Positions 1-8,566 are shown, numbered from the stretch's first letter. The stretch is 64,000 nt of DNA from Thalassobellus sediminis (GCF_044386045.1 NZ_JBISCD010000040.1:1178001-1242000), one strand, 5' to 3'. The notes: generated by a model from the sequence alone, not told the origin. Numbers and translations are program-made.

Positions 1-1
1 A

Positions 2-1486
2 AAATTCACAGAACAAATACACGATTTAAATGCTCATATTATCATTTCTGTATGGGCTTCTTTCGGACCTAAGACAGAACCATTCAAAATATTGAAGGAT
101 AAAAATATGTTGCTAGATTTTACAACATATCCAGAAAGGGCTGTGAATTATTGGCCTGCTAAACCAGGAGACCCCATTTCTGGAGTGAGAGTTTATGACC
201 CTTACAATCCTGAAGCCCGTGATATTTATTGGGATTATTTAAATAAAGGAATTTTTTCAAAAGGAGTTGATGGTTGGTGGTTAGACTCTACAGAGCCAGA
301 TCATTTAAACATTAAAGATAAAGACTTTGATGTTCAAACACATTTAGGGTCTTTTAGAAAAGTGCGTAACGCATTCCCATTAATGACAGTGGGTGGTGTT
401 TATGATCATCAAAGAGAAACAACTTCAGATAAACGTGTATTTATATTAACACGTTCTGCTTTTGTTGGTCAACAACGATATGCAGCAAATTCATGGTCTG
501 GTGATATTGTTTCAAGTTGGGAAACACTAGAAAAACAGATTTCAGCAGGACTTAATTTTGTATCAGCAGGTATACCATATTGGAATACAGATATAGGAGG
601 CTTTTTCACTTGGAAATATCCAAAAGGTATAAAAAATCCTTCTTTTCAGGAATTATATGTCAGGTGGGTACAATATGGAGCTTTTACTCCTATGATGCGC
701 TCACATGGTACCACAACACCAAGAGAAATATACCAATTAGGAAATCGAGGAGACTGGAATTTTGATGCAGTAGAAAAATTTATAAATCTACGATACAGAT
801 TGCTGCCTTATATTTATTCAAATTCTTGGCAGGTAACCTCAAATGCATCAACAATGATGAGGCCTTTGTTTATGGACTTCTCAAAAGACACAAAAGCACT
901 TGACCTTAATGATGAGTTTATGTTTGGGAAATCTATTCTTGTGGCTCCAGTTACTGAAGCTTTATATACCGAAGGAAATGAGGATTCTCTAGCGACATTC
1001 GAAAAAATAGGCAGTAGAAAGGTTTATTTGCCAGATTCTACAGATTGGATTGACTTCTGGACTGGTGAGAAATTAAAAGGCGGGCAAGAAGTTGAGAAAG
1101 AAGTGCCTATAGATATTATGCCTTTATTCATAAAGGCAGGTTCCATAATTCCTTTTGGTCCTAAAGTACAATATGCAAATGAGAAAAAAGGCCCTATAGA
1201 GATTCGTATATATCCTGGTAAGGATGCTCAATTTACATATTATGACGATGAACGTGATAATTACAATTATGAAGAGGGTTCGTATGCCACAATAGAATTT
1301 TTATGGGATGATTCTAAAAACAAATTAACTATAGGTGAGCGCAAAGGAAATTTTAAAGGATTACCGAAAAATATTGAATTTGAAATTTTAATAGTAAAGG
1401 GTGAAAATTCCTCTGGGATTTATCCTAAAGCATCTAAAAAGTGCTTCTTATATAAAGGTAAATCTAAAACAATGCGAATTAAGTAA
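2..1486 (+). CDS. Glycoside hydrolase family 31 protein (alpha-xylosidase/alpha-glucosidase-like), 5' end cut by window
   Basis: The reading frame is open to the left window edge, so the N-terminal half is missing. GH31 enzymes are retaining exo-alpha-glycosidases. The nucleophile motif GWWLDSTEPD places the catalytic Asp at 284-286, and the acid/base motif NSWSGD has its Asp at 503-505. The barrel is followed by the family beta-sandwich (around WTGEKLKGG) and a C-terminal segment resembling DUF5110. The WWLD-x-TEPD form is common in alpha-xylosidases and related PUL GH31 enzymes, but the substrate cannot be fixed from this part alone. The next gene starts 39 bases downstream on the same strand and encodes a putative secreted glycosidase, consistent with one carbohydrate operon. 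Family call is firm, specificity is not. Confidence 0.93.
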   Translation, partial: KFTEQIHDLNAHIIISVWASFGPKTEPFKILKDKNMLLDFTTYPERAVNYWPAKPGDPISGVRVYDPYNPEARDIYWDYLNKGIFSKGVDGWWLDSTEPDHLNIKDKDFDVQTHLGSFRKVRNAFPLMTVGGVYDHQRETTSDKRVFILTRSAFVGQQRYAANSWSGDIVSSWETLEKQISAGLNFVSAGIPYWNTDIGGFFTWKYPKGIKNPSFQELYVRWVQYGAFTPMMRSHGTTTPREIYQLGNRGDWNFDAVEKFINLRYRLLPYIYSNSWQVTSNASTMMRPLFMDFSKDTKALDLNDEFMFGKSILVAPVTEALYTEGNEDSLATFEKIGSRKVYLPDSTDWIDFWTGEKLKGGQEVEKEVPIDIMPLFIKAGSIIPFGPKVQYANEKKGPIEIRIYPGKDAQFTYYDDERDNYNYEEGSYATIEFLWDDSKNKLTIGERKGNFKGLPKNIEFEILIVKGENSSGIYPKASKKCFLYKGKSKTMRIK

Positions 1487-1525
1487 CAACCTTTTACGAT
1501 ATATATATTAAATAATCTATGAAAT

Positions 1526-4500
1526 ATGACCATACCTAGATTTTATCAAATCCATAGTTTAAAATCAATAATAAAACTGATTTTAATTATAAGCTGTTCT
1601 TTGTTTTTAATAGACGGATATGGGCAAACAGCAAGTACTAGTGATAATATTATTGCTCAGCCCTCAACAGACAGAATTGTACTCTTTGACGTGACAGACT
1701 CCGGAATATCAAAAACGATACAGTTTGGAGCAGACCTTGCTTGGCCTAGTAGAGAAAACTTTAGAAGAGCGCTTCGTTTTATGGGTAAAGATCAAACTGA
1801 TGTAGCGCGAGTTTCATTTCAGCCTACACATCCATTAATAGATGGAGATTTACAGCAAGAACAAATTGACGCATTAAATTTTCGACTAGGAATTGTTGAG
1901 GCTTATGCAGCACCAGATGTTGAGATTGTAATGAATTCTGATGCAATTTCTGTTGATCCGTATTTCTTTGAGAATGCGATTAATTGGAAAAACTTACTTA
2001 AAGCAAATGCTAAAAGAATTGAAGATAGAGGCTTTCCAGTAATAAGTATTGGGCCGATGAATGAACCGGATTTAGGTCCAGAGCAAGGCTCAATTCAAGA
2101 TTTTTATGACATTGTTGTAGAAATGAAAAACGACCCTTATTTTGATGGAAAGCGTATTTCTGGTGGAAATACATTAAATACTGATAAGGCTTTAGAATGG
2201 TATGAATTTTTAAAATCATCTGGTATTAACGAAGGGAATACGCACCAATTAGCCGGTTCTTTTGATAATTATGCAAATTTTTTCGAGCAGGTGCGCGCCA
2301 ATGGAGATCATGCTTCTAATGATGAACTTCACAATGTCATGGAAGCTCTTGTAGGTTATGAATATGGCATGCAAATGGGAATCTGGTGGGGACCCGCAGA
2401 TTATGCTCGTGGCGAAATGGTTAAAGCTTTTGATGGAGAAAGAATTGGTTATGCTGAACACCGATCAAAATGGACTGCCGCAGCAGTCTATCGTACACCA
2501 GAGGGAAAGGTTCAGGCTTTTGGAGGGACATCAGAAAGACAGGCAAATACCACTAGTTTCAACTATGTTTCAAAAGATAGAATGGTTTACTACGATGGTT
2601 ATGGGCCTCAACGTGAATTTGTGTTAGAAATGCCTGGGGGAACCGGTTATCAACAAGGGCAATCCAATGCTGAACGTGTAATAAGTGTTACATGGGGTGA
2701 AGATATTCAACCTGTAATAGATGGCCTGTATAAACTCGTTAATCGAGAAAGCGGTCAGGTAATTGTAGTGGGCGATACTCCCGAAACAAATGGAGCCAAC
2801 GTAATATCAGGAAACTATACAGGGACTTCTACTCAAAATTGGAAGGTCACTCCTGTTGATTCTAGAATAGGTGGAGATTTTAGCTATTGGAGAATTTCTC
2901 CAGAGACTGGTAATAATAAATTTATGGAAGTTAGCGGTTTTTCTTTGGAAAATGGCGGAAACATTCAGCTATGGGATAAATTTGATACCGGGAACCAACA
3001 ATGGTATTTAGAATATTTAGAAAATGGGTGGTTTTATATAAGAAATAGAGAGAGTTCTTATTGTGTTACCATAAATAATGACGGAAATATGGTGCAGAAT
3101 GAGAAAACTAATAATTTTAACCAGCAATGGCGTTTTTTACCCATAGATGCTCCTATAGAGTTTGATGCGCCTACTGCTCCAACAAGTCTTAAAGCTATTG
3201 CAAATAAAGTTTCTGTTAAACTAGAATGGACAGCAAATACTGAATCAGATCTTGCTAGCTATATTGTTTTACGAGCAGATACTGCTGGAGGAAACTATAA
3301 TACCATAGCAAGAAATATAACAACTACTGCTTTTATAGACAATACTATTGATACTGGTAATGCATATTATTATAAAGTAATGGCAGAAGATAATTCTTTA
3401 AATCGTTCTGGTTTTTCAGATGAAGTTTCTGCTACTGCTTCAGGAGATGAAGATCTTGTTGCGCATTATACTTTTGAAGGAAACACGAAAGATGCGACAA
3501 TAAACCTTAATCACAGTGCCGCTTTTGGCGATGTGTCATATATTGAAGGAAAAGCGACTTTAAATGCTGTAAAATTAAATGGTTCAGATAACTTTGTTCA
3601 ATTACCTGCTACAATTGCTAATCATCAGGAAATTACTGTAGCAACTTGGGTTTACCGTCAGGACAGTGGAAAAGATAGACGTATTTTTGATTTTGGTAAT
3701 ATTGAAGATCAAAGTATGTATTTATCTCCAGCAAATGCTTCTTCTAGATTATATTTCGGCCTCAAAAATAGTGGAAGCGAACAAAGTTTATCATCATCAG
3801 AATTACCTATTGGACAATGGTCACATGTCGCTATTACTTTAAGTAATAATAATGCAGTATTATACGTGAATGGTAAAATGGTAGATGAATCAACTTCTAT
3901 ATCTATTAGCCCAAATGATTTTAAACCTATACTAAATTATATAGGACGTGGGCAAAATTCAGGTATTCCATTTAATGGTAGAGTAGAAGATTTTAGAATT
4001 TATAATTATGCTCTATCTGCTGAAAAAGTAGCTGAACTTGCTAAAATTGAAGTAAATGTTCTTGTAAGTAGTAAAGGCGAAACTTGTTTAAATAAAAATA
4101 ATGGTGAAATTACCATTATTGCAAATGTTGAAGCTAATCATATCGTTACTGTTAATGCAGAGAGTTATGATTTTACAAATCAAAAATTAGTAGTTAAGGA
4201 TTTGGCTCCAGGAACATACGATGTTTGTCTAACTTCGTTAGTAAGTGATTTTGAACAGTGTTATGAAGTAGATATACTAGCTAGTAATTCAATTACGGGT
4301 AAGTTTTCAAAGTCTGGTAATAAAATGCATGTCGAAATTAGTTCGGGTACAACTCCTTATATTGTGAAAGTTAATGGAATTAAGCAATTAGAGACTTTCG
4401 AAAAAGACTTTAATGTTACTGTAGAAAATGGTGATTTATTAGAAGTTAATTCTGTTAATGAGTGTGAAGGAAAGCTTTCCGAAAATATTACTTCTCCACT

Positions 4501-4735
4501 AACCTTTAAAGTTTTTCCTAATCCGTTCGATGAAAGTTGTGAAGTATTTATATCAAGCGATTCTAATTCTGTAGAATTATCTGTATATAATATGAGTTCT
4601 GTCTTGGTTTCAAGTGCTAATTATAAACTTGTAAATGGTAAGGCAATTTTAAATCTAGAAAATCTACCTGCAGGAATTTACTTTGTTAGAGTGAGCACTC
4701 ATCCTGAAGAAACCATACGTTTAATAAAAAAATAA
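1526..4735 (+). CDS. Secreted multidomain putative glycoside hydrolase with RICIN, FN3, LamG and T9SS sorting domains
   Basis: The product has 1069 residues. Visible in order: a signal peptide (about 1-33, cleavage near GYG/QT); an N-terminal domain (about 50-395) resembling a clan GH-A barrel, with a PMNEPD motif (Glu180) typical of the acid/base strand and Glu273 or Glu311 as possible nucleophiles; a ricin-type beta-trefoil (about 400-540, with repeated QQW motifs); an FN3 domain (about 547-637); a LamG/concanavalin-like domain (about 645-865); a linker; and a type A T9SS sorting domain (about 990-1069, FKVFPNPFDE ... GIYFVRV). It should be exported and anchored or released by T9SS. I do not recognise the catalytic family, so hydrolase activity is inferred from the NEP motif and from the neighbouring GH31 and lipoprotein genes. 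Confidence 0.8.
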   Translation: MTIPRFYQIHSLKSIIKLILIISCSLFLIDGYGQTASTSDNIIAQPSTDRIVLFDVTDSGISKTIQFGADLAWPSRENFRRALRFMGKDQTDVARVSFQPTHPLIDGDLQQEQIDALNFRLGIVEAYAAPDVEIVMNSDAISVDPYFFENAINWKNLLKANAKRIEDRGFPVISIGPMNEPDLGPEQGSIQDFYDIVVEMKNDPYFDGKRISGGNTLNTDKALEWYEFLKSSGINEGNTHQLAGSFDNYANFFEQVRANGDHASNDELHNVMEALVGYEYGMQMGIWWGPADYARGEMVKAFDGERIGYAEHRSKWTAAAVYRTPEGKVQAFGGTSERQANTTSFNYVSKDRMVYYDGYGPQREFVLEMPGGTGYQQGQSNAERVISVTWGEDIQPVIDGLYKLVNRESGQVIVVGDTPETNGANVISGNYTGTSTQNWKVTPVDSRIGGDFSYWRISPETGNNKFMEVSGFSLENGGNIQLWDKFDTGNQQWYLEYLENGWFYIRNRESSYCVTINNDGNMVQNEKTNNFNQQWRFLPIDAPIEFDAPTAPTSLKAIANKVSVKLEWTANTESDLASYIVLRADTAGGNYNTIARNITTTAFIDNTIDTGNAYYYKVMAEDNSLNRSGFSDEVSATASGDEDLVAHYTFEGNTKDATINLNHSAAFGDVSYIEGKATLNAVKLNGSDNFVQLPATIANHQEITVATWVYRQDSGKDRRIFDFGNIEDQSMYLSPANASSRLYFGLKNSGSEQSLSSSELPIGQWSHVAITLSNNNAVLYVNGKMVDESTSISISPNDFKPILNYIGRGQNSGIPFNGRVEDFRIYNYALSAEKVAELAKIEVNVLVSSKGETCLNKNNGEITIIANVEANHIVTVNAESYDFTNQKLVVKDLAPGTYDVCLTSLVSDFEQCYEVDILASNSITGKFSKSGNKMHVEISSGTTPYIVKVNGIKQLETFEKDFNVTVENGDLLEVNSVNECEGKLSENITSPLTFKVFPNPFDESCEVFISSDSNSVELSVYNMSSVLVSSANYKLVNGKAILNLENLPAGIYFVRVSTHPEETIRLIKK

Positions 4736-4742
4736 AATTATT

Positions 4743-5438
4743 ATGAAAGACTACATATCCCTTTTAATATTCTGTATGATATTGTTTTTCTCTTGTGGTA
4801 GTGATGAAGAAGATGCAACAACTACACCAGATGAAAATATAGCTCCAGAAATACCGCTATTAGTTTACCCAACTAATAATTTGGTTTGTATAGAGAATAT
4901 TTTAAAATTTCAATGGAATCCAGCTATAGATCCAGAAGGAGGTATTGTTAATTACGAAATACAAATTGCCAGAGATAATACATTCACAGAAATTGTGAGT
5001 ACACTTAAAACATCTAATATAACATCAGATATATCGCTGTTTAAAGGTGTGATGTATTATTGGAGAGTTAAGGCTATTGATAATAAAAATGCTTCTAGTG
5101 AGTACTCTGAAGTATACAATTTTTATACAGAAGATGAAGCTGTAGCTAATTATTTACCTTTTGCGCCTACTCTAATTTTTCCCGAGAATAATTCAGAACT
5201 AACAGAAGATTCTGTTACATTAAATTGGTCGGCAGAAGATGCCGATGATGATGTTTTAATTTACGACATCTATTTTGGAACCGATAAAGCTGCGTTACAA
5301 ATAATAGCTAAAGATTTAAGCGAAGTAAAATATGATGCTGTAATAAATACTAAAAATTCATATTACTGGAAAGTGGTGGCTAAGGATAACAAAGGAGGTT
5401 CAACCATTGGACAAGTATGGAGTTTTACAAAAATTTAA
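4743..5438 (+). CDS. Surface lipoprotein with two FN3-like domains
   Basis: The 231-residue product has a short hydrophobic leader ending in a lipobox (FFSCGSD, lipidated Cys at 18), followed by an acidic, Thr-rich linker of the kind seen on surface-exposed Bacteroidota lipoproteins. Two repeats of about 90 residues follow. Each begins with a P-x-L-x-x-P-x-N-x-x segment and ends in YYWRV/YYWKV-A-x-D-x-x-x-x-S, which is the pattern of FN3-like beta-sandwiches. It starts 7 bases after the T9SS protein, so co-transcription is likely. By position it may be a SusE/F-like or surface glycan-binding protein of the PUL. That role is inferred; no binding-site residues can be named. Confidence 0.8.
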   Translation: MKDYISLLIFCMILFFSCGSDEEDATTTPDENIAPEIPLLVYPTNNLVCIENILKFQWNPAIDPEGGIVNYEIQIARDNTFTEIVSTLKTSNITSDISLFKGVMYYWRVKAIDNKNASSEYSEVYNFYTEDEAVANYLPFAPTLIFPENNSELTEDSVTLNWSAEDADDDVLIYDIYFGTDKAALQIIAKDLSEVKYDAVINTKNSYYWKVVAKDNKGGSTIGQVWSFTKI

Positions 5439-5482
5439 AGTTTGAGATTTATAAATAGAATGTTTAAATAAAATATAATAAT

Positions 5483-6559
5483 ATGAAAAAAATGAAACAC
5501 GATTGTTTGAGAGTTTTAGCATCAATTACAATGTTATTCTTGGTTTTTGGATGTGAAGAGTCTCAATTACCAGAGAAAACTTTACCAAATTCTACTGCCT
5601 ATTTTTCTTTTGAGCCTATAGAAAATTCTTTAACAGTTAATTTTAATAGTATCACAAATTTTGCTGAGACTTTTGAATGGGATTTTGGTGATGGTCAAAG
5701 TTCTACTGAAGCAAATCCAGTATACACTTATGCTAATGCAGGAAGTTACACAGTAACATTAACAACTACAGGGAAAGAAGGAACTACTCCTGCTATAAAA
5801 ACTCTTGAGTTAACCTTAGAGAAGCCAATTCCTCACCCCATAGCAGATTTTTCATTTGTAGCTAATGAGGATAATTCTTTAGAAATACTATTTACAAGTA
5901 CTACTACTAATGCAGAAACTTTTGCTTGGGATTTTGGTGATGGTAATACATCTGCTGATGAAAACCCAAATCACATTTATAACGGTATAGGTGATTATAC
6001 TGTAACATTAACTGTAGGAGGTATTGAAGGAACAATACCTGCTATAGTAACAAAAATAGTAAGTATTGTGCCTGCTGATGATCCTAATTTAATTAAAGCT
6101 GCTAATTGGACAATACAAGCTGATCGACCTGGTGGAGGTGTAAATGTAGATATAGATGGTAATACAGTTAGCTTCTCGGGTGATGGAGGTTTTGTTGGTT
6201 CGCATATTTTTCAAGAAGTAATAGTTGAGGCTGGAACTTATAAATTTAGCGGTTCTTTTGTTATCAATTCACTAATCGATCAAGTATGGGGAGAACTCTT
6301 CTTTAGTACAGTTATGCCCCAAGAACTTGTAGAGTTTTATCGTGGTGACGAAATTAAGGTAAAGTATAATACATGGGAAGGTAGCCCTAAAGAAGTTGGT
6401 ACTTATGATTTTCAAGACGTAGATACTACTGGTAATTTTCCTGAAGATAAGCTGTTTACATTTGATACTGCACAAACTATTTATATTGTATTAAAAAGTG
6501 GCTCTGGACAACCCTATAATATTAGTTGGGCTGATATCTCTTTTGAAAAAATGGATTAA
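5483..6559 (+). CDS. PKD-domain surface lipoprotein (putative glycan-binding protein)
   Basis: The 358-residue product has a lipobox (FGCEES) after a hydrophobic leader. Two PKD domains follow (about 36-112 and 118-195), each with the signature WDFGDG (EWDFGDGQSS and AWDFGDGNTS) and a Y-T-V-T-L-T strand. The C-terminal 160 residues start with KAANWTIQADRPGGG and look like a separate beta-rich carbohydrate-binding-type domain. PKD lipoproteins of this layout are common as surface glycan-binding proteins in flavobacterial PULs. It is the last gene of the plus-strand cluster and is followed by a strong terminator. Ligand unknown. Confidence 0.82.
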   Translation: MKKMKHDCLRVLASITMLFLVFGCEESQLPEKTLPNSTAYFSFEPIENSLTVNFNSITNFAETFEWDFGDGQSSTEANPVYTYANAGSYTVTLTTTGKEGTTPAIKTLELTLEKPIPHPIADFSFVANEDNSLEILFTSTTTNAETFAWDFGDGNTSADENPNHIYNGIGDYTVTLTVGGIEGTIPAIVTKIVSIVPADDPNLIKAANWTIQADRPGGGVNVDIDGNTVSFSGDGGFVGSHIFQEVIVEAGTYKFSGSFVINSLIDQVWGELFFSTVMPQELVEFYRGDEIKVKYNTWEGSPKEVGTYDFQDVDTTGNFPEDKLFTFDTAQTIYIVLKSGSGQPYNISWADISFEKMD

Positions 6560-6580
6560 ATAAATTTAATAAAAGTAAAA

Positions 6581-6606
6581 AGCTCTAAGAAATTAGAGCT
6601 TTTTTT
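6581..6606 (+). terminator. Rho-independent terminator after the PKD lipoprotein
   Basis: Perfect 8-bp arms AGCTCTAA (6581-6588) and TTAGAGCT (6593-6600) flank a GAAA loop and run straight into a T tract. It closes the carbohydrate gene cluster. Confidence 0.9.
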
Positions 6607-6629
6607 GCAATAAGAAAGAAGTTGTGTTG

Positions 6630-6730
6630 TTTCCGAAGTAATTCGGGAAAGTAGTTTGCCAAAGTAAATTTGGTATACCAATGAGAAGCTTTCCTTTTTT
6701 CTTTTTAGAAAATTGGGATGCTTTTTTGTT
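6630..6730 (+). ncRNA. Candidate structured RNA or leader: two GTAA-loop hairpins plus a terminator-like stem
   Basis: Between the PKD gene terminator and the EthD gene lie three consecutive stems. The first is TTTCCGAA-GTAA-TTCGGGAAA (6630-6650, one bulge). The second pairs GCCAAA with TTTGG/T around another GTAA (6657-6675). The third is a weaker stem (AAGCTTTCC at 6686-6694 with GGGATGCTT at 6715-6723) followed by a T-rich run. GUAA is a GNRA-type tetraloop. It could be a small RNA, a leader for the EthD gene, or a REP-like repeat. I found no promoter that settles it. Confidence 0.25.
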
Positions 6731-6790
6731 TTAGAGCCGTTTTGTTATTTTATTACTACCTTACTGAGTATAATTTAAAACCAACCAATT

Positions 6791-7114
6791 ATGAAAAAAG
6801 GAGCAATTAAAGTAAGTGTGTTATATCCTAATGAAACAGGGAAAACATTTGATATGGATTATTATTGCAATAAGCATGTGCCAATGGTAGCAGGTTTGTT
6901 AGGAGATGAAGTTATAGGTGCTACAGTAGAAAGTGGTTTAGGGGGCGGAGCTCCTAATGAAGCCGCTACATATATAGCTATGGGGAATTTGTATTTTGAA
7001 ACAATCGAAGCTTTTGAAACATCTTTTGGACCAAATACAGAGCAAATTATGGGAGATTTACCTAATTACACTAATATTAATCCCATTATTCAAATTAGTG
7101 AAGTAATGATATAA
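6791..7114 (+). CDS. EthD family protein
   Basis: The 107-residue product is the size of the EthD/dimeric alpha-beta-barrel family. It carries the typical N-terminal pattern KVSVLYPNETGKTFDMDYYCNKH, in which a YY/HH-type motif precedes the conserved His, and later a G-PN-EQIMGDLPNYTNI stretch that matches the family's C-terminal strand. Members are small cytoplasmic proteins. Some are tied to ether or alkane degradation, but most have no known reaction. It stands alone between two terminators, so nothing in the context fixes a substrate. Confidence 0.85.
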   Translation: MKKGAIKVSVLYPNETGKTFDMDYYCNKHVPMVAGLLGDEVIGATVESGLGGGAPNEAATYIAMGNLYFETIEAFETSFGPNTEQIMGDLPNYTNINPIIQISEVMI

Positions 7115-7155
7115 TTATATCTTTTAAAACTTAAAAGAGTTAAACTTAATAATAT

Positions 7156-7195
7156 AAAGCATTCCTGTTTTCTGTAAAATAGGAATGCTTTTTTG
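7156..7195 (+). terminator. Rho-independent terminator after the EthD gene
   Basis: Long stem: AAAGCATTCCT (7156-7166) pairs with AGGAATGCTTT (7181-7191). Inner pairs continue (TTTT/AAAA) to a CTGT loop, and a T-rich tail follows. Confidence 0.92.
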
Positions 7196-7277
7196 TTTTT
7201 AGTCATTAACATTTCAAATTGACTTCTATCATTTTGTAATTAAAGTTGTGTTTTTTTTCACTAGCAAGTTTTTACTG

Positions 7278-7293
7278 TGTAACAAATGTTACA
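7278..7293. promoter_or_regulatory. Perfect 16-bp palindrome, possible CRP/FNR-type site
   Basis: TGTAACA-AA-TGTTACA is perfectly symmetric, with the outline of Crp/Fnr-family boxes (TGT-N10-ACA). It lies in the non-coding gap between the EthD terminator and the convergent lacI-type gene. No gene start is close by, so either it controls an unannotated transcript that ends at the 7373-7400 terminator or it is coincidental. Confidence 0.3.
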
Positions 7294-7372
7294 TATTAAT
7301 ATTTGTAATATTTGTAATATTGTTCTTCTTATAATGTTAGAATTTAACTTTTTAACGATTAATAGCAAACTA

Positions 7373-7400
7373 AGCGTATATTTTATATACGCTTTTTTTT
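7373..7400 (+). terminator. Terminator-like hairpin with plus-strand T tract
   Basis: AGCGTATA (7373-7380) pairs with TATACGCT (7386-7393) and an eight-T run follows on the plus strand. No plus-strand gene lies between the previous terminator and this one. Read on the minus strand the stem is not followed by T's, so it is not an obvious terminator for the minus-strand regulator gene ending at 7411. Confidence 0.7.
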
Positions 7401-7410
7401 ATATAAAAAA

Positions 7411-8442
7411 TTAAGGTTTTGTTACGTTTGAAGAATCTCTAATAACTAATTCGGCATCTAAAATTATTTTATTTAGTGTTTGCTTTAAAGTTGTTTTTTT
7501 TGCGTGGTTTAAAAAGGTTTTAGCTGCTTGTTTACCAATTTCAGCACTGTGCTGGTTTATACTCGTTATAGTTGGTGTAACCATGGCTGTAAAAGGTTCG
7601 TCACCAAAACCTACTAGCGCAATGTCTTTAGGTATATTTATGTTTTTTTCATTAAGTATTTGCAAAGCGCCTAATGCTGCATAATCACCAGCCACATAAA
7701 CAGCATCTGGCCTGTTTTTTAAAGCTAACAATTTGGTCATTTTTTGCCTGCCATCTTCAATAGTAAGGCTGCTTTCAATAAGAAGTTCTTCATCAAGGGG
7801 TAATTGGTGCTTCTTTAAAGCATCTATATAACCTTTTATTCTATTATTAAAAATTCGTGTGTGTTTGTATCCTCCAATATGAGCTATTCGTTTACAGCCT
7901 TGTTTTACTAAATGTTCAACAATAATATGACTGCTTTCATAATCATTAATACCTATATAGTCAACATTTAAATCATTTTCACCACGATCAAATAGAATTA
8001 ACGGAATGCCTTTAGATTTAATTTTTTCATAATATTCTAAATTAATAGTTTCATTTGCCATGGAAGCAATTATGCCATCAACTTGAGTAAATAATAATGT
8101 ATCTATATTGTTACATTCTTTTTTATAAGACTCGTTAGATTGTGTAATAATTATATTGTAGCCTTCTTTATTTAAGACTTCTTCAATGTTTTGAATAACT
8201 GAAGAAAAAAAGTTACTATTAGTTCTTGGTACAATAACGCCTACTAATTTGCTTTTTCCTTTACGTAAAGCACTTGCTAAATGATTGGGTTGGTAATTTA
8301 AATTTTTAGCAACTTGTTTTACAGCTTTTTTAGTCTTTTCACTTATTCTGGGGTCGTCATGTAGTGCTTTTGAAACAGCTGCAGGAGATATATTTAATAC
8401 GTTAGCAATATCTTTTATGGTAGTTTTCTTTTTTCTATTCAA
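7411..8442 (-). CDS. LacI/GalR family transcriptional regulator of the KDG kinase operon
   Basis: The product is a 343-residue repressor-type protein. It has an N-terminal helix-turn-helix (TTIKDIANVLNISPAAVSKAL), a hinge (NHLASALRKGKSKLVGVIVP) and a periplasmic-binding-like sensor domain ending in GFGDEPFTAMVTPTITSI. I chose the TTG at 8442 rather than the in-frame ATG at 8508. The promoter (TTTTG, 19-bp gap, TATATTTG) and a palindromic operator lie between the two, so a transcript would start downstream of the ATG, and family members begin just before the HTH. It is divergent from the kinase and aldolase genes. The matching operators imply autorepression plus control of those genes. The effector is probably a KDG-pathway sugar acid (inferred). 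Confidence 0.93.
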   Translation of the reverse strand: MNRKKKTTIKDIANVLNISPAAVSKALHDDPRISEKTKKAVKQVAKNLNYQPNHLASALRKGKSKLVGVIVPRTNSNFFSSVIQNIEEVLNKEGYNIIITQSNESYKKECNNIDTLLFTQVDGIIASMANETINLEYYEKIKSKGIPLILFDRGENDLNVDYIGINDYESSHIIVEHLVKQGCKRIAHIGGYKHTRIFNNRIKGYIDALKKHQLPLDEELLIESSLTIEDGRQKMTKLLALKNRPDAVYVAGDYAALGALQILNEKNINIPKDIALVGFGDEPFTAMVTPTITSINQHSAEIGKQAAKTFLNHAKKTTLKQTLNKIILDAELVIRDSSNVTKP

Positions 8443-8450
8443 TTTTTTTA

Positions 8451-8480
8451 TATATTTGCTTAAACGTTTAAGCAAATATA
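8451..8480. promoter_or_regulatory. 30-bp perfect palindromic operator overlapping the regulator's own promoter
   Basis: Arm TATATTTGCTTAAAC (8451-8465) is followed immediately by its exact reverse complement (8466-8480). The centre AAACGTTT, with its CpG, is the classic LacI/GalR family operator core. It overlaps the minus-strand -7 element of the lacI-type gene, as expected for autorepression. Confidence 0.92.
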
Positions 8481-8504
8481 ATGTTTTAGTTTTTATAATC
8501 AAAA
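8473..8504 (-). promoter_or_regulatory. Promoter of the lacI-type gene
   Basis: On the minus strand, TTTTG (8504-8500) is followed after 19 bases by TATATTTG (8480-8473). This fits the Bacteroidota consensus TTG-N17/19-TAnnTTTG. The predicted start point falls inside the operator, upstream of the TTG codon at 8442. Confidence 0.75.
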
Positions 8505-8518
8505 CCATAAGGTATTCA

Positions 8519-8546
8519 TTGGTTTTGATTTTATTTGAGAAATTTG
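8519..8546 (+). promoter_or_regulatory. Probable promoter of KDG kinase operon
   Basis: TTG (8519-8521), a 17-base gap, then GAAATTTG (8539-8546), one mismatch from TAnnTTTG. The -7 element overlaps the left arm of the operator at 8541-8566, so bound repressor would block it. Confidence 0.5.
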
Positions 8547-8566
8547 CTTAAACGTTTAAGCAAATT
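8541..8566. promoter_or_regulatory. 26-bp perfect palindromic operator upstream of KDG kinase
   Basis: AATTTGCTTAAAC (8541-8553) abuts its exact reverse complement (8554-8566). It shares a 24-bp core with the operator at 8451-8480, 90 bp away centre to centre, so one repressor can occupy both. It lies 25 bases before the kinase start codon. Confidence 0.92.

Noticed and set aside
8443..8508. N-terminal extension of the LacI-type regulator from ATG 8508
   Set aside because: The extension would be translated from promoter and operator DNA, and the predicted transcript starts downstream of that ATG.
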